Shown: positions 1 to 8,107 of the stretch, in pieces
How the letters are laid out: the number at the start of each line of letters is the position of its first letter
Numbering within the stretch: position 1 is the first letter of the stretch
NCBI RefSeq assembly: GCF_900411395.1
Contig: NZ_OXCQ01000008.1
Span: 30,017-94,016 of the forward strand
DNA from: Streptococcus sp. 596553
Lineage (GTDB): Bacteria; Bacillota; Bacilli; Lactobacillales; Streptococcaceae
Length of the DNA stretch: 64,000 nucleotides
Direction of reading: 5' to 3'
Made by a program: the position numbers and the translations under genes
Notes under the pieces: generated by a model
Told to the model about the DNA's origin: nothing
Seen by the model: the letters and a program-made list of their open reading frames with translations, nothing else
Database searches by the model: none

Positions 1-1479
1 ATCACTGTCGCAGACAAGCCAGTAGCTCTTGCAGGTGTCATGGGTGGTCAAGCAACAGAAATCTCTGAAAAATCTAGTCGTGTTGTCCTTGAAGCTGCTG
101 TTTTCAATGGAAAATCTATCCGCAAGACTAGCGGTCGCCTCAACCTTCGTTCTGAGTCCTCTTCTCGCTTTGAAAAAGGCATCAATGTGGCAACAGTTAA
201 TGAAGCCCTTGATGCGGCAGCGAGCATGATTGCAGAACTTGCTGGTGCGACGGTTCGTAAGGGAATCGTTTCAGCAGGTGAGCTTGATACCTCTGATGTG
301 GAAGTTTCTTCTACCCTTGCAGACGTCAACCGTGTCCTTGGTACAGAACTTTCTTACGCGGATGTAGAAGATGTCTTCCGTCGTCTTGGATTTGGCCTTT
401 CTGGAAATGCAGATAGCTTTACAGTCAGAGTCCCACGTCGTCGTTGGGATATCACTATCGAGGCAGACCTCTTTGAAGAAATCGCTCGTATCTATGGTTA
501 TGACCGCTTGCCAACCAGTCTTCCAAAAGACGATGGGACAGCTGGTGAATTGACAGCGACACAAAAACTTCGACGTCAAGTTCGTACCATTGCTGAAGGG
601 GCAGGTTTGACAGAAATTATCACCTATGCTCTAACAACTCCTGAAAAAGCAGTTGAGTTTACGGCTCAACCAAGTAACCTTACAGAACTTATGTGGCCAA
701 TGACAGTGGACCGTTCTGTCCTCCGTCAAAATATGATTTCTGGTATCCTTGATACGGTGGCTTATAACGTAGCTCGTAAGAACAAAAACTTGGCCCTTTA
801 CGAGATTGGAAAAGTCTTTGAACAAACAGGTAATCCAAAAAAAGAACTTCCAAATGAAATCAACAGCTTTGCCTTTGCCTTGACAGGCTTGGTTGCTGAA
901 AAAGATTTCCAAACAGCAGCAGTTCCAGTTGATTTCTTCTATGCTAAGGGAATCCTAGAAGCGCTATTTGCTCGTTTGGGACTAGAAGTGACCTATACAG
1001 CAACATCTGAAATCGCTAGCCTTCATCCAGGTCGTACAGCAGTCATTTCACTCGGTGACCAAGTTCTTGGTTTCCTTGGCCAAGTGCATCCAGTCACCGC
1101 TAAGGCTTACGATATTCCAGAAACGTATGTAGCTGAGCTCAACCTTTCAGCCATCGAAGCTGCCCTTCAACCTGCTGCTCCATTTGTAGAAATCACGAAA
1201 TTCCCAGCAGTCAGCCGTGACGTTGCCCTTCTCCTCAAGGCAGAAGTGACTCACCAAGAAGTTGTGGATGCAATCCAAGCTGCCGGCGTAAAACGTTTGA
1301 CAGATATCAAACTCTTTGACGTCTTCTCAGGCGAAAAATTGGGACTTGGTATGAAGTCAATGGCCTATAGCTTGACCTTCCAAAATCCAGAAGATAGCTT
1401 AACAGACGAAGAAGTAGCACGCTACATGGAAAAAATCCAAGCATCACTTGAAGAAAAAGTCAATGCAGAAGTGCGTTAA
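1..1479 (+). CDS. pheT: Phenylalanyl-tRNA synthetase beta subunit (5' end outside window)
   Basis: The reading frame is open from base 1, so this is the C-terminal 492 residues of PheT; the tRNA-binding N-terminus lies upstream of the window. PheT pairs with PheS in an alpha2-beta2 enzyme that charges tRNA-Phe in the cytoplasm. Visible parts are the B5 domain followed by 'FRRLGFG' and '[20 protein letters not shown]', the catalytic-like core, and the C-terminal FDX-ACB anticodon-binding domain beginning near '[13 protein letters not shown]'. Codon use is that of a highly expressed gene. A strong hairpin terminator follows 21 bases after the stop, so this is the end of its operon. Confidence 0.97.
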   Translation: MTVADKPVALAGVMGGQATEISEKSSRVVLEAAVFNGKSIRKTSGRLNLRSESSSRFEKGINVATVNEALDAAASMIAELAGATVRKGIVSAGELDTSDVEVSSTLADVNRVLGTELSYADVEDVFRRLGFGLSGNADSFTVRVPRRRWDITIEADLFEEIARIYGYDRLPTSLPKDDGTAGELTATQKLRRQVRTIAEGAGLTEIITYALTTPEKAVEFTAQPSNLTELMWPMTVDRSVLRQNMISGILDTVAYNVARKNKNLALYEIGKVFEQTGNPKKELPNEINSFAFALTGLVAEKDFQTAAVPVDFFYAKGILEALFARLGLEVTYTATSEIASLHPGRTAVISLGDQVLGFLGQVHPVTAKAYDIPETYVAELNLSAIEAALQPAAPFVEITKFPAVSRDVALLLKAEVTHQEVVDAIQAAGVKRLTDIKLFDVFSGEKLGLGMKSMAYSLTFQNPEDSLTDEEVARYMEKIQASLEEKVNAEVR

Positions 1480-1500
1480 ACGATAGTATGATACAAATTC

Positions 1501-1535
1501 CCCCTCTAGTTTATGAACACTAGAGGGGTGATTTT
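1501..1535 (+). terminator. Rho-independent terminator of pheT
   Basis: A perfect 10-bp stem (CCCCTCTAGT / ACTAGAGGGG) with an 8-base loop is followed by a T-rich tail, 21 bases downstream of the pheT stop. Confidence 0.9.
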
Positions 1536-1540
1536 ATATA

Positions 1541-1693
1541 ATCCTCAATGAAAATCAAAAAGCAAACTAGGAAGCTAGCCGTAGGTTGCTCAAAACACTG
1601 TTTTGAGGTTGTAGATAAGACTGACGAAGTCAGTAACCATATGTCTAAGGCAAGACGACGCTGACGTGGTTTGAAGAGATTGTCGAAGAGTAT
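1541..1693 (-). repeat. BOX element (boxA-B-C, read on minus strand)
   Basis: It reads C-B-A on the plus strand: 'CTCAATGAAAATCAAA' (boxC end), the inverted repeat 'CTCAAAACACTGTTTTGAG' (boxB), then 'GACGCTGACGTGGTTTGAAG' (boxA), ending in 'CGAAGAGTAT'. BOX is the classic pneumococcal/mitis intergenic repeat. This copy is slightly diverged in boxA ('AAGGCAAGACGACG'). Confidence 0.9.
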
Positions 1694-1700
1694 AAAATAA

Positions 1701-2468
1701 TTAAAATGTGATTTCTGTAAAAATACATCTATGATCAGAGTTTTGAAAACTTACAATGTCTAAATCTTTAACATAGTAGTGGTTTTTAGGCAATAAAATA
1801 TGATCTATTGTTGCATTAAAAAGTTTTGGACTTTGGCTATTCCAAGTTCCTCTTTCAAAAGGTGGAAGTGCATTTAATGCGTCCCTATGAGAGCTTATTT
1901 TTGCAAGTGCTCCATGACGCATAGTTGCATTAAAATCACCTGCAATAATAGCCTTTGGATATTTTGAAGCCAGTTGATTATGAATGATATTTAAGTCTTG
2001 CTTCCAGACTTCCATTAAACCTGGCAGAGGAGGAGCAGTATGCAAAGCAATGATATCTGGTATATTTTGTTTTCTCGAATGTAATACAATTGTCCCGAAC
2101 CGTGTTGTATGGAAAGTTTTAGCTTCTGTATAGAAACCATAACTTTTCTTGACAATCACAGTCACAGGAGCTATTCCACTGTCAGTAGGTGGAGAAGTAA
2201 AAATATCATAGTTGGCTATAGAAAGTCCAACTTGATGAAACAATAGTTTGATTCTATGGTTTTCTTGCTCACCTCTGATATTGGTAGCTAGTTCAGGGAA
2301 TATAGCCATATCGGCATCAAAATGGCTAAAAATTCGCTCAATATGTTGTGCGTCTATTTGATTAGCGACGTTCCAAGTTACTAATTTTAAGGTTTTAGTC
2401 TTATTTGATGTGGAAGAAAGGGTTTTATCTGTTCCGAATAATAGTAATATGAGCGATAATAAGAGCAA
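1701..2468 (-). CDS. Endonuclease/exonuclease/phosphatase-family catalytic domain (main part of a frameshifted membrane protein)
   Basis: This is the C-terminal part of an EEP-superfamily (DNase I-like) protein. Motifs in order are 'LVTWNVANQ', an acidic 'FPELA', 'IIALHTAP', 'AIIAGDFNATM' (the D-x-N motif) and terminal 'NSDHRCI' (the SDH motif), so the catalytic set looks complete. A hydrophobic segment ('LLLLSLILLLFG') precedes the domain, which would place it outside the membrane. The frame stays open upstream to about 2561 without a convincing start; the 2468 start is a TTG. The missing N-terminus is found in another frame in the next entry. The natural substrate is unknown; EEP members cut DNA, RNA, phosphoinositides or sphingomyelin. 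Confidence 0.75.
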   Translation of the reverse strand: MLLLSLILLLFGTDKTLSSTSNKTKTLKLVTWNVANQIDAQHIERIFSHFDADMAIFPELATNIRGEQENHRIKLLFHQVGLSIANYDIFTSPPTDSGIAPVTVIVKKSYGFYTEAKTFHTTRFGTIVLHSRKQNIPDIIALHTAPPLPGLMEVWKQDLNIIHNQLASKYPKAIIAGDFNATMRHGALAKISSHRDALNALPPFERGTWNSQSPKLFNATIDHILLPKNHYYVKDLDIVSFQNSDHRCIFTEITF

Positions 2469-2493
2469 AATGCCAGAGTAAAACCGTATTTGT

Positions 2494-2703
2494 TTATTTT
2501 TCTTGTAAAAAGATAGGGAAAAAAATACGAAACTTAAAATAGGAAGCCATAGTTGCAGTAGCTAAGGGGAAGGCATAAATCTGTGCCAAGATAGGTCTGG
2601 TAGATAGCCAAATATTAAGATTAGAAGATGGGAAAAAAGAATAAGCTATGATAGGGATAGCGAAGAGAATGACAGAAAGGGCAGAAAGAAATGTTTTAAT
2701 CAT
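2494..2703 (-). pseudogene. N-terminal membrane fragment of the same EEP protein, separated by a frameshift
   Basis: A 69-residue, strongly hydrophobic reading frame (two likely membrane segments, 'LSALSVILFAIPIIAYSFF' and 'PILAQIYAFPLATATM') ends in 'FKFRIFFPIFLQEK'. Removing one T from the run of seven T (minus strand; A7 on plus at 2519-2525) changes this tail to 'FRIFSLSFYKKN' and runs on into the EEP domain, giving a protein of about 330 residues with three membrane segments and an outer catalytic domain. That layout is common for membrane EEP proteins. The gene is therefore probably one broken or phase-variable gene, 1701-2703. Confidence 0.7.
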
Positions 2704-2857
2704 TGTATGAGTACCTCAATTTGCAATGGTTGCTCGGAGCTAATGTGACTTTGTGACTTTACTTGATTGATATTCTTTTTCTTGTCTTCCTCATAGATTA
2801 AGTACAACCCAAGTAAAAAAGTCCAATTTAAGATTGAAATGATTAAAAGGCACAGAA

Positions 2858-3349
2858 ATGCAAGACAATTATACTACAAAAGGCAAACATTTGACAATCG
2901 ATAGTCGTTGCTTAATCGAACGATGGAAAAAAGAAGGAAAATCAAATAGAGAAATTGCCTCTCTATTTGGAAAAGCTCCTCAAACATCCATACTGAAATC
3001 AAGCGTGGGACAGTCCGAAAATGTCTTGGGAAAGGGGGGTAAAGAGCTTTACTCTGCCGACTACGCTCAACAATTTTATGAAAATAATCGCAAGCGCTCG
3101 GTCAAGAAATCAAGCTTGACCAAGGAACTAAAGGAAAAGATTCTCCACTATCATAACCAAAAATTTTCGCCTGAAATGATGGTGATGGCTAAGGGCGTTA
3201 ACGTGGGAATTTCAACCATTTACTATTGGATTCATCATGGAAAATTAGGATTATCAAAACAGGATCTGCTCTATCCTAGAAAAGGAAAAGCGCTTAAGAA
3301 ACAAGCTAGTTCCAACTTTAAACCCGCTGGTCAATCTATCGAATCATAA
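2858..3349 (+). pseudogene. IS30-family transposase remnant
   Basis: The 163-residue product begins like streptococcal IS30-family transposases: an N-terminal HTH region ('LIERWKKEGKSNREIASLFGKAPQT') followed by 'YSADYAQQFYENNRKRS', 'SLTKELKEKILHYHNQKFSPEMM' split over the second HTH, and 'STIYYWIHHGKLGL'. The segment right after 'KAPQT' does not fit the family and looks like a compensated frameshift. Translation stops at 'FKPAGQSIES', before the DDE catalytic domain, so no active enzyme can be made. About 330 residues would be expected for an intact member. No inverted terminal repeat is recognisable on the 3' side. Confidence 0.8.
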
Positions 3350-3388
3350 TTCGCTCATTATACATAGACGTAAAAGAAAGAGGGCTAA

Positions 3389-3685
3389 GTGATGGAGAAT
3401 AGTGCTATTGGGAGTAACTGGAAGGATGTCCGATCTCAACTCTTTACAAAGGAGGAAATTCTTGAAAGTGATATGCGAGTGGCTATCATGAGTGAGCTGA
3501 TTGAGGCTAGGCATGACCAAGGAATCAGCCAGAAAAAGCTGGAAGAATTCAGTGGAGTAAGCCAGCCTGTCATAGCTAGGATGGAAACAGGCAAGACAAG
3601 TCCTCAGTTGGATACAGTCTTGAAAGTTTTAGCCAGTTTAGGAAAGACACTAGCAGTCGTCCCCCTCGAACAGGAAAAGAGTTGA
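3389..3685 (+). CDS. XRE-family HTH protein, HigA-like antitoxin without a partner toxin
   Basis: This is a 98-residue DNA-binding protein. The HTH spans roughly residues 33-88: 'LIEARHDQGISQKKLEEFSG' then 'SQPVIARMETGKTSPQLDTV' and 'LKVLASLGKTLAVVPL', the typical end of HigA/RelB-type antitoxins. Such genes are normally the second gene of a toxin-antitoxin pair. Here the space upstream holds only the IS30 remnant. A spacing-compatible open stretch ending in 'VKERGLSDGE' overlaps the ATG in another frame and may be the last trace of the toxin gene. The start is the ATG at 3389, with a purine-rich AGAGGG seven bases upstream. A BOX follows 15 bases after the stop. Confidence 0.75.
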   Translation: MMENSAIGSNWKDVRSQLFTKEEILESDMRVAIMSELIEARHDQGISQKKLEEFSGVSQPVIARMETGKTSPQLDTVLKVLASLGKTLAVVPLEQEKS

Positions 3686-3699
3686 TTAGAGTAGACTCA

Positions 3700-3804
3700 T
3701 ACTCAATGAAAATCAAAGAGCAAACTAGGAAACTAGCCGCAGGCTGTACTTGAGTACGGCAAGGCGACGTTGACGCGGTTTGAATTTGATTTTCGAAGAG
3801 TATT
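3700..3804 (-). repeat. BOX element lacking boxB (A-C type)
   Basis: It begins 'TACTCAATGAAAATCAAAGA' on the plus strand and ends 'TTTCGAAGAGTAT'. The middle is the short 'TGTACTTGAGTACGGCAAGG' junction in place of boxB. The remaining 3805-4052 stretch holds the metE upstream region. Confidence 0.9.
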
Positions 3805-3953
3805 ATAGTCTTTTCTAATAACAAGTCATAGTCACTTATAAGAATTACTAATAACGCGTTTGGCCAGTCTAACGGAAATATAGTTAAAAAACAAGCTACA
3901 CAAAGGATTTGAGGCATTTGTTTCAAGTCTTTTTCTTTTGTTTAAAACAGAGA

Positions 3954-3970
3954 TATAGTTTCAAACTATA
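3954..3970. promoter_or_regulatory. MET-box-like palindrome (MtaR/MetR-type operator) upstream of metE
   Basis: TATAGTTTCAAACTATA is a perfect 17-base palindrome around a central C, 83 bases before the metE start. It matches the TATAGTTTSAAACTATA consensus described by comparative genomics for the LysR-type methionine regulator (MtaR/MetR) of streptococci. It implies metE-metF respond to methionine/homocysteine status. The exact promoter is not clear to me; a TTATAC at about 3994 is a possible -10. Confidence 0.75.
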
Positions 3971-4052
3971 TCAAAGCCTAATTTTTTACAATTATACAGA
4001 TGATTTCTTTTCTGTTAAGATAGTTTCAACAACAAATTTTGGAGGACACATC

Positions 4053-6302
4053 ATGTCAACTACAATCATCGGTTTCCCTCGTTTGGGCGAATTCCGCGAA
4101 TTAAAATTTACAACTGAAAAATACTTTAGAAAAGAAATCTCAGAAGAAGAACTCTTGGCAGCAGCAAAAGAATTGCGTGCTAAACACTGGAACATCGTCA
4201 AAGAAAAAGGAATCACTGAAATTCCATCAAATGACTTTTCTCACTATGACAACTTCCTAGATGCAGCTTTCCTTTTCAACGTGGTACCTGCTTCAGTTCA
4301 AAACTTGGACTTGTCTGACCTTGAGCGCTACTTCGCTTTGGGTCGTGGTTACCAAGGAGAAAAAGGGGACGTTCGCGCCCTTCCAATGAAGAAATGGTTC
4401 AACACTAACTACCACTACATCGTTCCTAAATTTGAAAAAGATACTCAAGTTAAACTTGCAGGTCACAAGATTTTTGATGAGTTCCAAGAAGCCAAAGAAC
4501 TTGGATTGAACACTCGTCCTGTCCTTGTAGGTCCATTCACTTTCCTTCAATTGTCAGACTTTGAAGAAGGTGTGAAAGCAGAAGACTTCGTAGATAGCTT
4601 AGTGGCTGCTTACCAAGAAGTTTTTGCTAAATTGGCAGAACTTGGTGCGACTCGTATCCAATTGGATGAAGCTGCTCTTGTCAAAGATTTGACAGCTGAA
4701 GAAAAAGCTCTCTTCTTGAACCTCTACAACAAACTCTTGGCTGACAAAAAAGGTCTTGAAGTCTTGCTTCAAACTTACTTCGGTGACGTTCGTGACGTTT
4801 ACGCTGACCTTGTAAACTTGCCAGTAGATGCTATCGGTTTGGACTTCGTTGAAGGTAAGAAAACTCTTGAACTCGTTAAAGGTGGCTTCCCAGCTGACAA
4901 GACTCTCTATGCAGGTATTGTCAATGGTAAAAATATCTGGCGTAACAACTACGAAAAGAGCTTGGCTGTTCTTGAGCAAATCCCAGCTGAAAACATCGTA
5001 TTGACAAGCTCATGCTCACTTCTTCATGTACCATTTACAACTGCTAATGAAGAATTTGAGCCAGCAATCTTGAACCACTTTGCCTTTGCAGTTGAAAAAT
5101 TGGATGAGATTCGTGATTTGGATGCTATCCGCAATGGTCAAGGTGAAGAAGCACTTGCAGCTAACAAAGAACTCTTTGCGACTGAGCGTGTTGGTGAAAA
5201 TGCGGAGCTTCGTGCGCGTATCGCTGGCTTGACAGATGCAGACTACACTCGTTTGCCAGCCTTTGCAGAACGTGAAGCTATCCAAGAAGAAGCTTTCAAA
5301 CTTCCAGCTCTTCCAACAACAACTATCGGTTCATTCCCTCAAACTAAAGAAGTTCGTGCCAAACGTTTGGCTTACCGTAAACGTGAATTGTCTCAAGAAG
5401 AGTACGATGCTTTCCTTGCTGAAACGATCGACGAATGGATCAAATGGCAAGAAGATATCGACTTTGATGTCCTTGTTCACGGTGAATTTGAGCGTAATGA
5501 CATGGTTGAGTACTTCGGTCAAAACTTGTCAGGTTACCTCTTCTCTAAAAATGGTTGGGTACAATCATACGGTATGCGTGGAGTTAAACCACCAATCATC
5601 TGGGGTGATGTCACTCGTCTTAACCCTATTACTGTTAAATGGTCTAGCTATGCACAAAGCCGTACAAACAAACCTGTTAAAGGTATGTTGACTGGACCTG
5701 TTACCATCCTCAACTGGTCATTCCCACGTGAAGACATCTCTATCAAGGATTCTACTCTTCAAATCGCCCTTGCTATCAAGGATGAAGTGCTTGACCTTGA
5801 AGCTGCTGGTGTGAAAATCATCCAAATCGACGAGGCTGCTCTTCGTGAAAAATTGCCACTTCGTCGTAGCGACTGGTACGAAGACTACCTTGACTGGGCA
5901 ATTCCTGCCTTCCGCTTGGTACACTCAACAGTAGCGCCAGACACACAAATCCACACTCACATGTGTTACTCAGAATTTACAGATATCATCCCAGCTATCG
6001 ACAACATGGATGCAGATGTTATTTCCTTTGAAGCTAGCCGTTCAAACCTTGAAATCTTGGACGAACTCAAAGCGAAAAACTTCCAAACAGAAGTGGGACC
6101 TGGGGTTTACGATATCCACTCACCTCGTGTGCCAAATGAAGGCGAAATCGACCACACAATCGAAGCTATCCTTGCTAAAGTACCAAGCAAGAAAGTTTGG
6201 ATCAACCCAGACTGTGGTTTGAAAACACGTGGTATTCCAGAAACAAAAGAAAGCTTGATCCGCCTTGTTGAAGCAGCTAAAGCTGCGCGTGAGAAATTGT
6301 AA
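4053..6302 (+). CDS. metE: Cobalamin-independent methionine synthase
   Basis: MetE transfers the methyl group of 5-methyltetrahydropteroyltri-glutamate to homocysteine, the last step of methionine synthesis, in the cytoplasm. The 749-residue length is normal. The N-terminal half starts '[17 protein letters not shown]'; the C-terminal catalytic half starts at '[19 protein letters not shown]' and carries the zinc ligands in 'HTHMCYSEF' and '[10 protein letters not shown]'. The frame is open further upstream, but the ATG at 4053 has GGAGG at a good distance and begins the conserved protein. It sits 100 bases before metF, which supplies its methyl donor, behind the MET-box palindrome. Confidence 0.97.
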   Translation: MSTTIIGFPRLGEFRELKFTTEKYFRKEISEEELLAAAKELRAKHWNIVKEKGITEIPSNDFSHYDNFLDAAFLFNVVPASVQNLDLSDLERYFALGRGYQGEKGDVRALPMKKWFNTNYHYIVPKFEKDTQVKLAGHKIFDEFQEAKELGLNTRPVLVGPFTFLQLSDFEEGVKAEDFVDSLVAAYQEVFAKLAELGATRIQLDEAALVKDLTAEEKALFLNLYNKLLADKKGLEVLLQTYFGDVRDVYADLVNLPVDAIGLDFVEGKKTLELVKGGFPADKTLYAGIVNGKNIWRNNYEKSLAVLEQIPAENIVLTSSCSLLHVPFTTANEEFEPAILNHFAFAVEKLDEIRDLDAIRNGQGEEALAANKELFATERVGENAELRARIAGLTDADYTRLPAFAEREAIQEEAFKLPALPTTTIGSFPQTKEVRAKRLAYRKRELSQEEYDAFLAETIDEWIKWQEDIDFDVLVHGEFERNDMVEYFGQNLSGYLFSKNGWVQSYGMRGVKPPIIWGDVTRLNPITVKWSSYAQSRTNKPVKGMLTGPVTILNWSFPREDISIKDSTLQIALAIKDEVLDLEAAGVKIIQIDEAALREKLPLRRSDWYEDYLDWAIPAFRLVHSTVAPDTQIHTHMCYSEFTDIIPAIDNMDADVISFEASRSNLEILDELKAKNFQTEVGPGVYDIHSPRVPNEGEIDHTIEAILAKVPSKKVWINPDCGLKTRGIPETKESLIRLVEAAKAAREKL

Positions 6303-6402
6303 GACAAGATTTCTCTAGAAGCACTGTTTGGTCAATCTGCCTGTTTCACTCGGATTCTAAGAGTCCAGCTAACGAAAAAATCAACTAGAAAAGGATAAGA
6401 CT

Positions 6403-7269
6403 ATGTCACGCCAAACACCGTCACTCTCATTTGAAGTGTTCCCTCCAAACCCAGCAGTGGGTAATGATAACATTATTTCTGCTCTTCAAGATATGCAGGA
6501 GTTGGCTCCCCACTTTATCAGTGTGACTGCCAGCAATAATAAATTTAATATCAAGGAAACGACGGTCCGTTTGGCTGACTTTATCCAAAATGACTTGGCG
6601 ATTCCGACTATTGCTCACTTGCCAGCCATCTATTTGACTAAGGACAAGGTTGCTGAAACTATTGCAGACTTGGACAAGGTTGGGGTGCAGAAAATCTTGG
6701 CTCTTCGTGGGGATGTTATTCCTGATGTGGAACCACAAAAGGATTTCCGCTACGCAACTGACTTGATCGAGTTCATCAAGGAACAAGCCCCTCACTTTGA
6801 TATTGTCGGTGCTTGTTATCCAGAAGGTCATCCAGATTCACCAAATCAGATTTCAGATATTCAAAATCTTAAGAAGAAAGTGGATGCAGGCTGTTCGAGC
6901 CTTGTAACTCAGCTTTTCTTTGACAATGAGCGCTTCTATGATTTCCAAGACAAGTGCATCTTGGCTGGGATTGATGTTCCTATTCATGCAGGGATTATGC
7001 CAATTCTGAATCGAAATCAGGCTCTCCGCCTCTTGAAGACTTGTGAGAATATCCACCTTCCACGTAAATTCAAAGCCATTTTAGACAAGTATGAGCATGA
7101 CCCTGAGTCGCTCAGAGCAGCAGGACTTGCCTATGCAGTGGACCAAATCGTGGACTTGGTAACTCAGGATGTGGCCGGAGTGCATCTCTACACTATGAAC
7201 AATGCAGAAACAGCAAAATATATCCACCAAGCAACACATGCCTTGTTTAATCACCAGTCTCTAGGATAA
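6403..7269 (+). CDS. metF: 5,10-methylenetetrahydrofolate reductase
   Basis: MetF reduces methylene-THF to methyl-THF with a flavin cofactor and feeds MetE. The 288-residue protein has the family start 'LSFEVFPPNP', 'HLPAIYLTKDK', 'ILALRGDVIPD', 'VGACYPEGHPDS' and 'TQLFFDNERFYDF', which form the FAD/folate-binding TIM barrel. It starts at an ATG behind AAAAGGA. The gene follows metE in the same direction with no terminator visible between them, so one MET-box-controlled transcript is likely; a terminator lies just after metF. Confidence 0.96.
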   Translation: MSRQTPSLSFEVFPPNPAVGNDNIISALQDMQELAPHFISVTASNNKFNIKETTVRLADFIQNDLAIPTIAHLPAIYLTKDKVAETIADLDKVGVQKILALRGDVIPDVEPQKDFRYATDLIEFIKEQAPHFDIVGACYPEGHPDSPNQISDIQNLKKKVDAGCSSLVTQLFFDNERFYDFQDKCILAGIDVPIHAGIMPILNRNQALRLLKTCENIHLPRKFKAILDKYEHDPESLRAAGLAYAVDQIVDLVTQDVAGVHLYTMNNAETAKYIHQATHALFNHQSLG

Positions 7270-7277
7270 TAAAAAGC

Positions 7278-7316
7278 AAACCATTCTTCTCAGGTGAGGG
7301 GAATGGTTCCTTTTTA
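7278..7316 (+). terminator. Terminator of metE-metF
   Basis: Stem AACCATTC / GAATGGTT with an inner part rich in G and C, followed by CCTTTTT, nine bases after the metF stop. Confidence 0.85.
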
Positions 7317-7347
7317 ATGGTAAAGACCGCACTTTTTAAGAAAAATA

Positions 7348-7356
7348 TGATAAAAT
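7348..7356 (+). promoter_or_regulatory. Extended -10 promoter candidate for the pnp leader
   Basis: TGA-TAAAAT has the streptococcal extended -10 form (TGN before the hexamer). No good -35 is seen. If used, the pnp transcript would have a leader of about 740 bases. Confidence 0.45.
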
Positions 7357-7451
7357 AGACTCTGTACGTACTTGATACAAAGATGAGGGTATTTAGGTTG
7401 TAGAAGTTTGTTTAAAGTTGATTATTTTTTAAACAAAATCTAATAATGTGT

Positions 7452-7635
7452 GTCTCAAAAAACACGAACAGAGTGAGTATTTAAAAGATATTTCACGCTA
7501 TCGTGGTATCTTAGATGATAACAATATTATTATCTAAGACGGGATTTTTGAGAGTAAAATAGTTCGGGAAACTATTTTAGCCTGAGCATAGAAATGAGAA
7601 GGCGAAGTAATTAAAAATTACCATTGAAATTCCAT
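7452..7635 (+). other. Hairpin cluster in the pnp upstream region
   Basis: This non-coding stretch is unusually rich in stems. CTCAAAAA (7454-7461) pairs with TTTTTGAG about 90 bases later; inside it lie AAGATA / TATCTT closing a CACG-CTAT-CGTG hairpin, and a long TCTTAGATGATAA / TTATTATCTAAGA stem. Next come TAAAATAGTT / AACTATTTTA around CGGGA and GTAATT / AATTAC. No open reading frame of substance is present on either strand. Confidence 0.6.
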
Positions 7636-7699
7636 TGGATTTCTAAAATCATCCACTGGATAATTTTACCTCCCGTCCGCACTATTTCAGGGAAATATC

Positions 7700-8060
7700 A
7701 AAAAGATACTTAATTGAATTTTGGCCTCATTTCTTAGGAAAAAAGATAAGCTTACTAGCACTCATCGAGTGCGGCGTCACCTTCCTATTTTTCTACAGAA
7801 ATATTCGGCAAGCCGAACCGTCCAAAATATATTGAGTAACTGAACACGCCTACAACTCTGTGGAAAAAGATAAATCTACCTAGGAGCATTCGCTCCGTCG
7901 TTCGATTTCCTATTTTCCTTTGAGTTGCTTAACGGCTTAGTATCTTGAGTAATTGAACCCGGCCGAAAAGCTGTGTAAAAAAGATAAACTGTCTTGTCTT
8001 CATCGAAGACTTCGTTAGTTTCCTATTTTTACTTTGCTTTTGACGTCCTTGGTATCTTGA
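7700..8060 (+). repeat. Three tandem ~115-124-base RNA-like units upstream of pnp
   Basis: Three units begin at A-rich GATAA motifs at about 7739, 7863 and 7977. Each has AAAAAGATAA, a small hairpin, then a CCTATTTT motif, and is bounded by a GTATCTTGAGTAATTGAA-like junction. The hairpin stems differ in sequence but keep pairing: GCACTC-ATC-GAGTGC, GGAGC-ATTC-GCTCC and GTCTTC-ATC-GAAGAC. The outer arms also covary (AAATC/GATTT in unit 2, AAACT/AGTTT in unit 3). This pattern is expected for a conserved RNA structure, not for protein coding. I do not recognise a known family. Confidence 0.6.
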
Positions 8061-8107
8061 TCTTTGTAGGCAAGGCGTATAATTTCATCAATTCAAAGGG
8101 GATTAAA

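Noticed and set aside
3909..4052. Upstream extension of metE by 48 codons
   Set aside because: It would include the MET-box palindrome and promoter; the ATG at 4053 with GGAGG fits MetE.
7994..8107. Upstream extension of pnp
   Set aside because: The added residues come from repeat unit 3 of the leader; the ATG at 8108 has a strong ribosome binding site and the conserved protein start.
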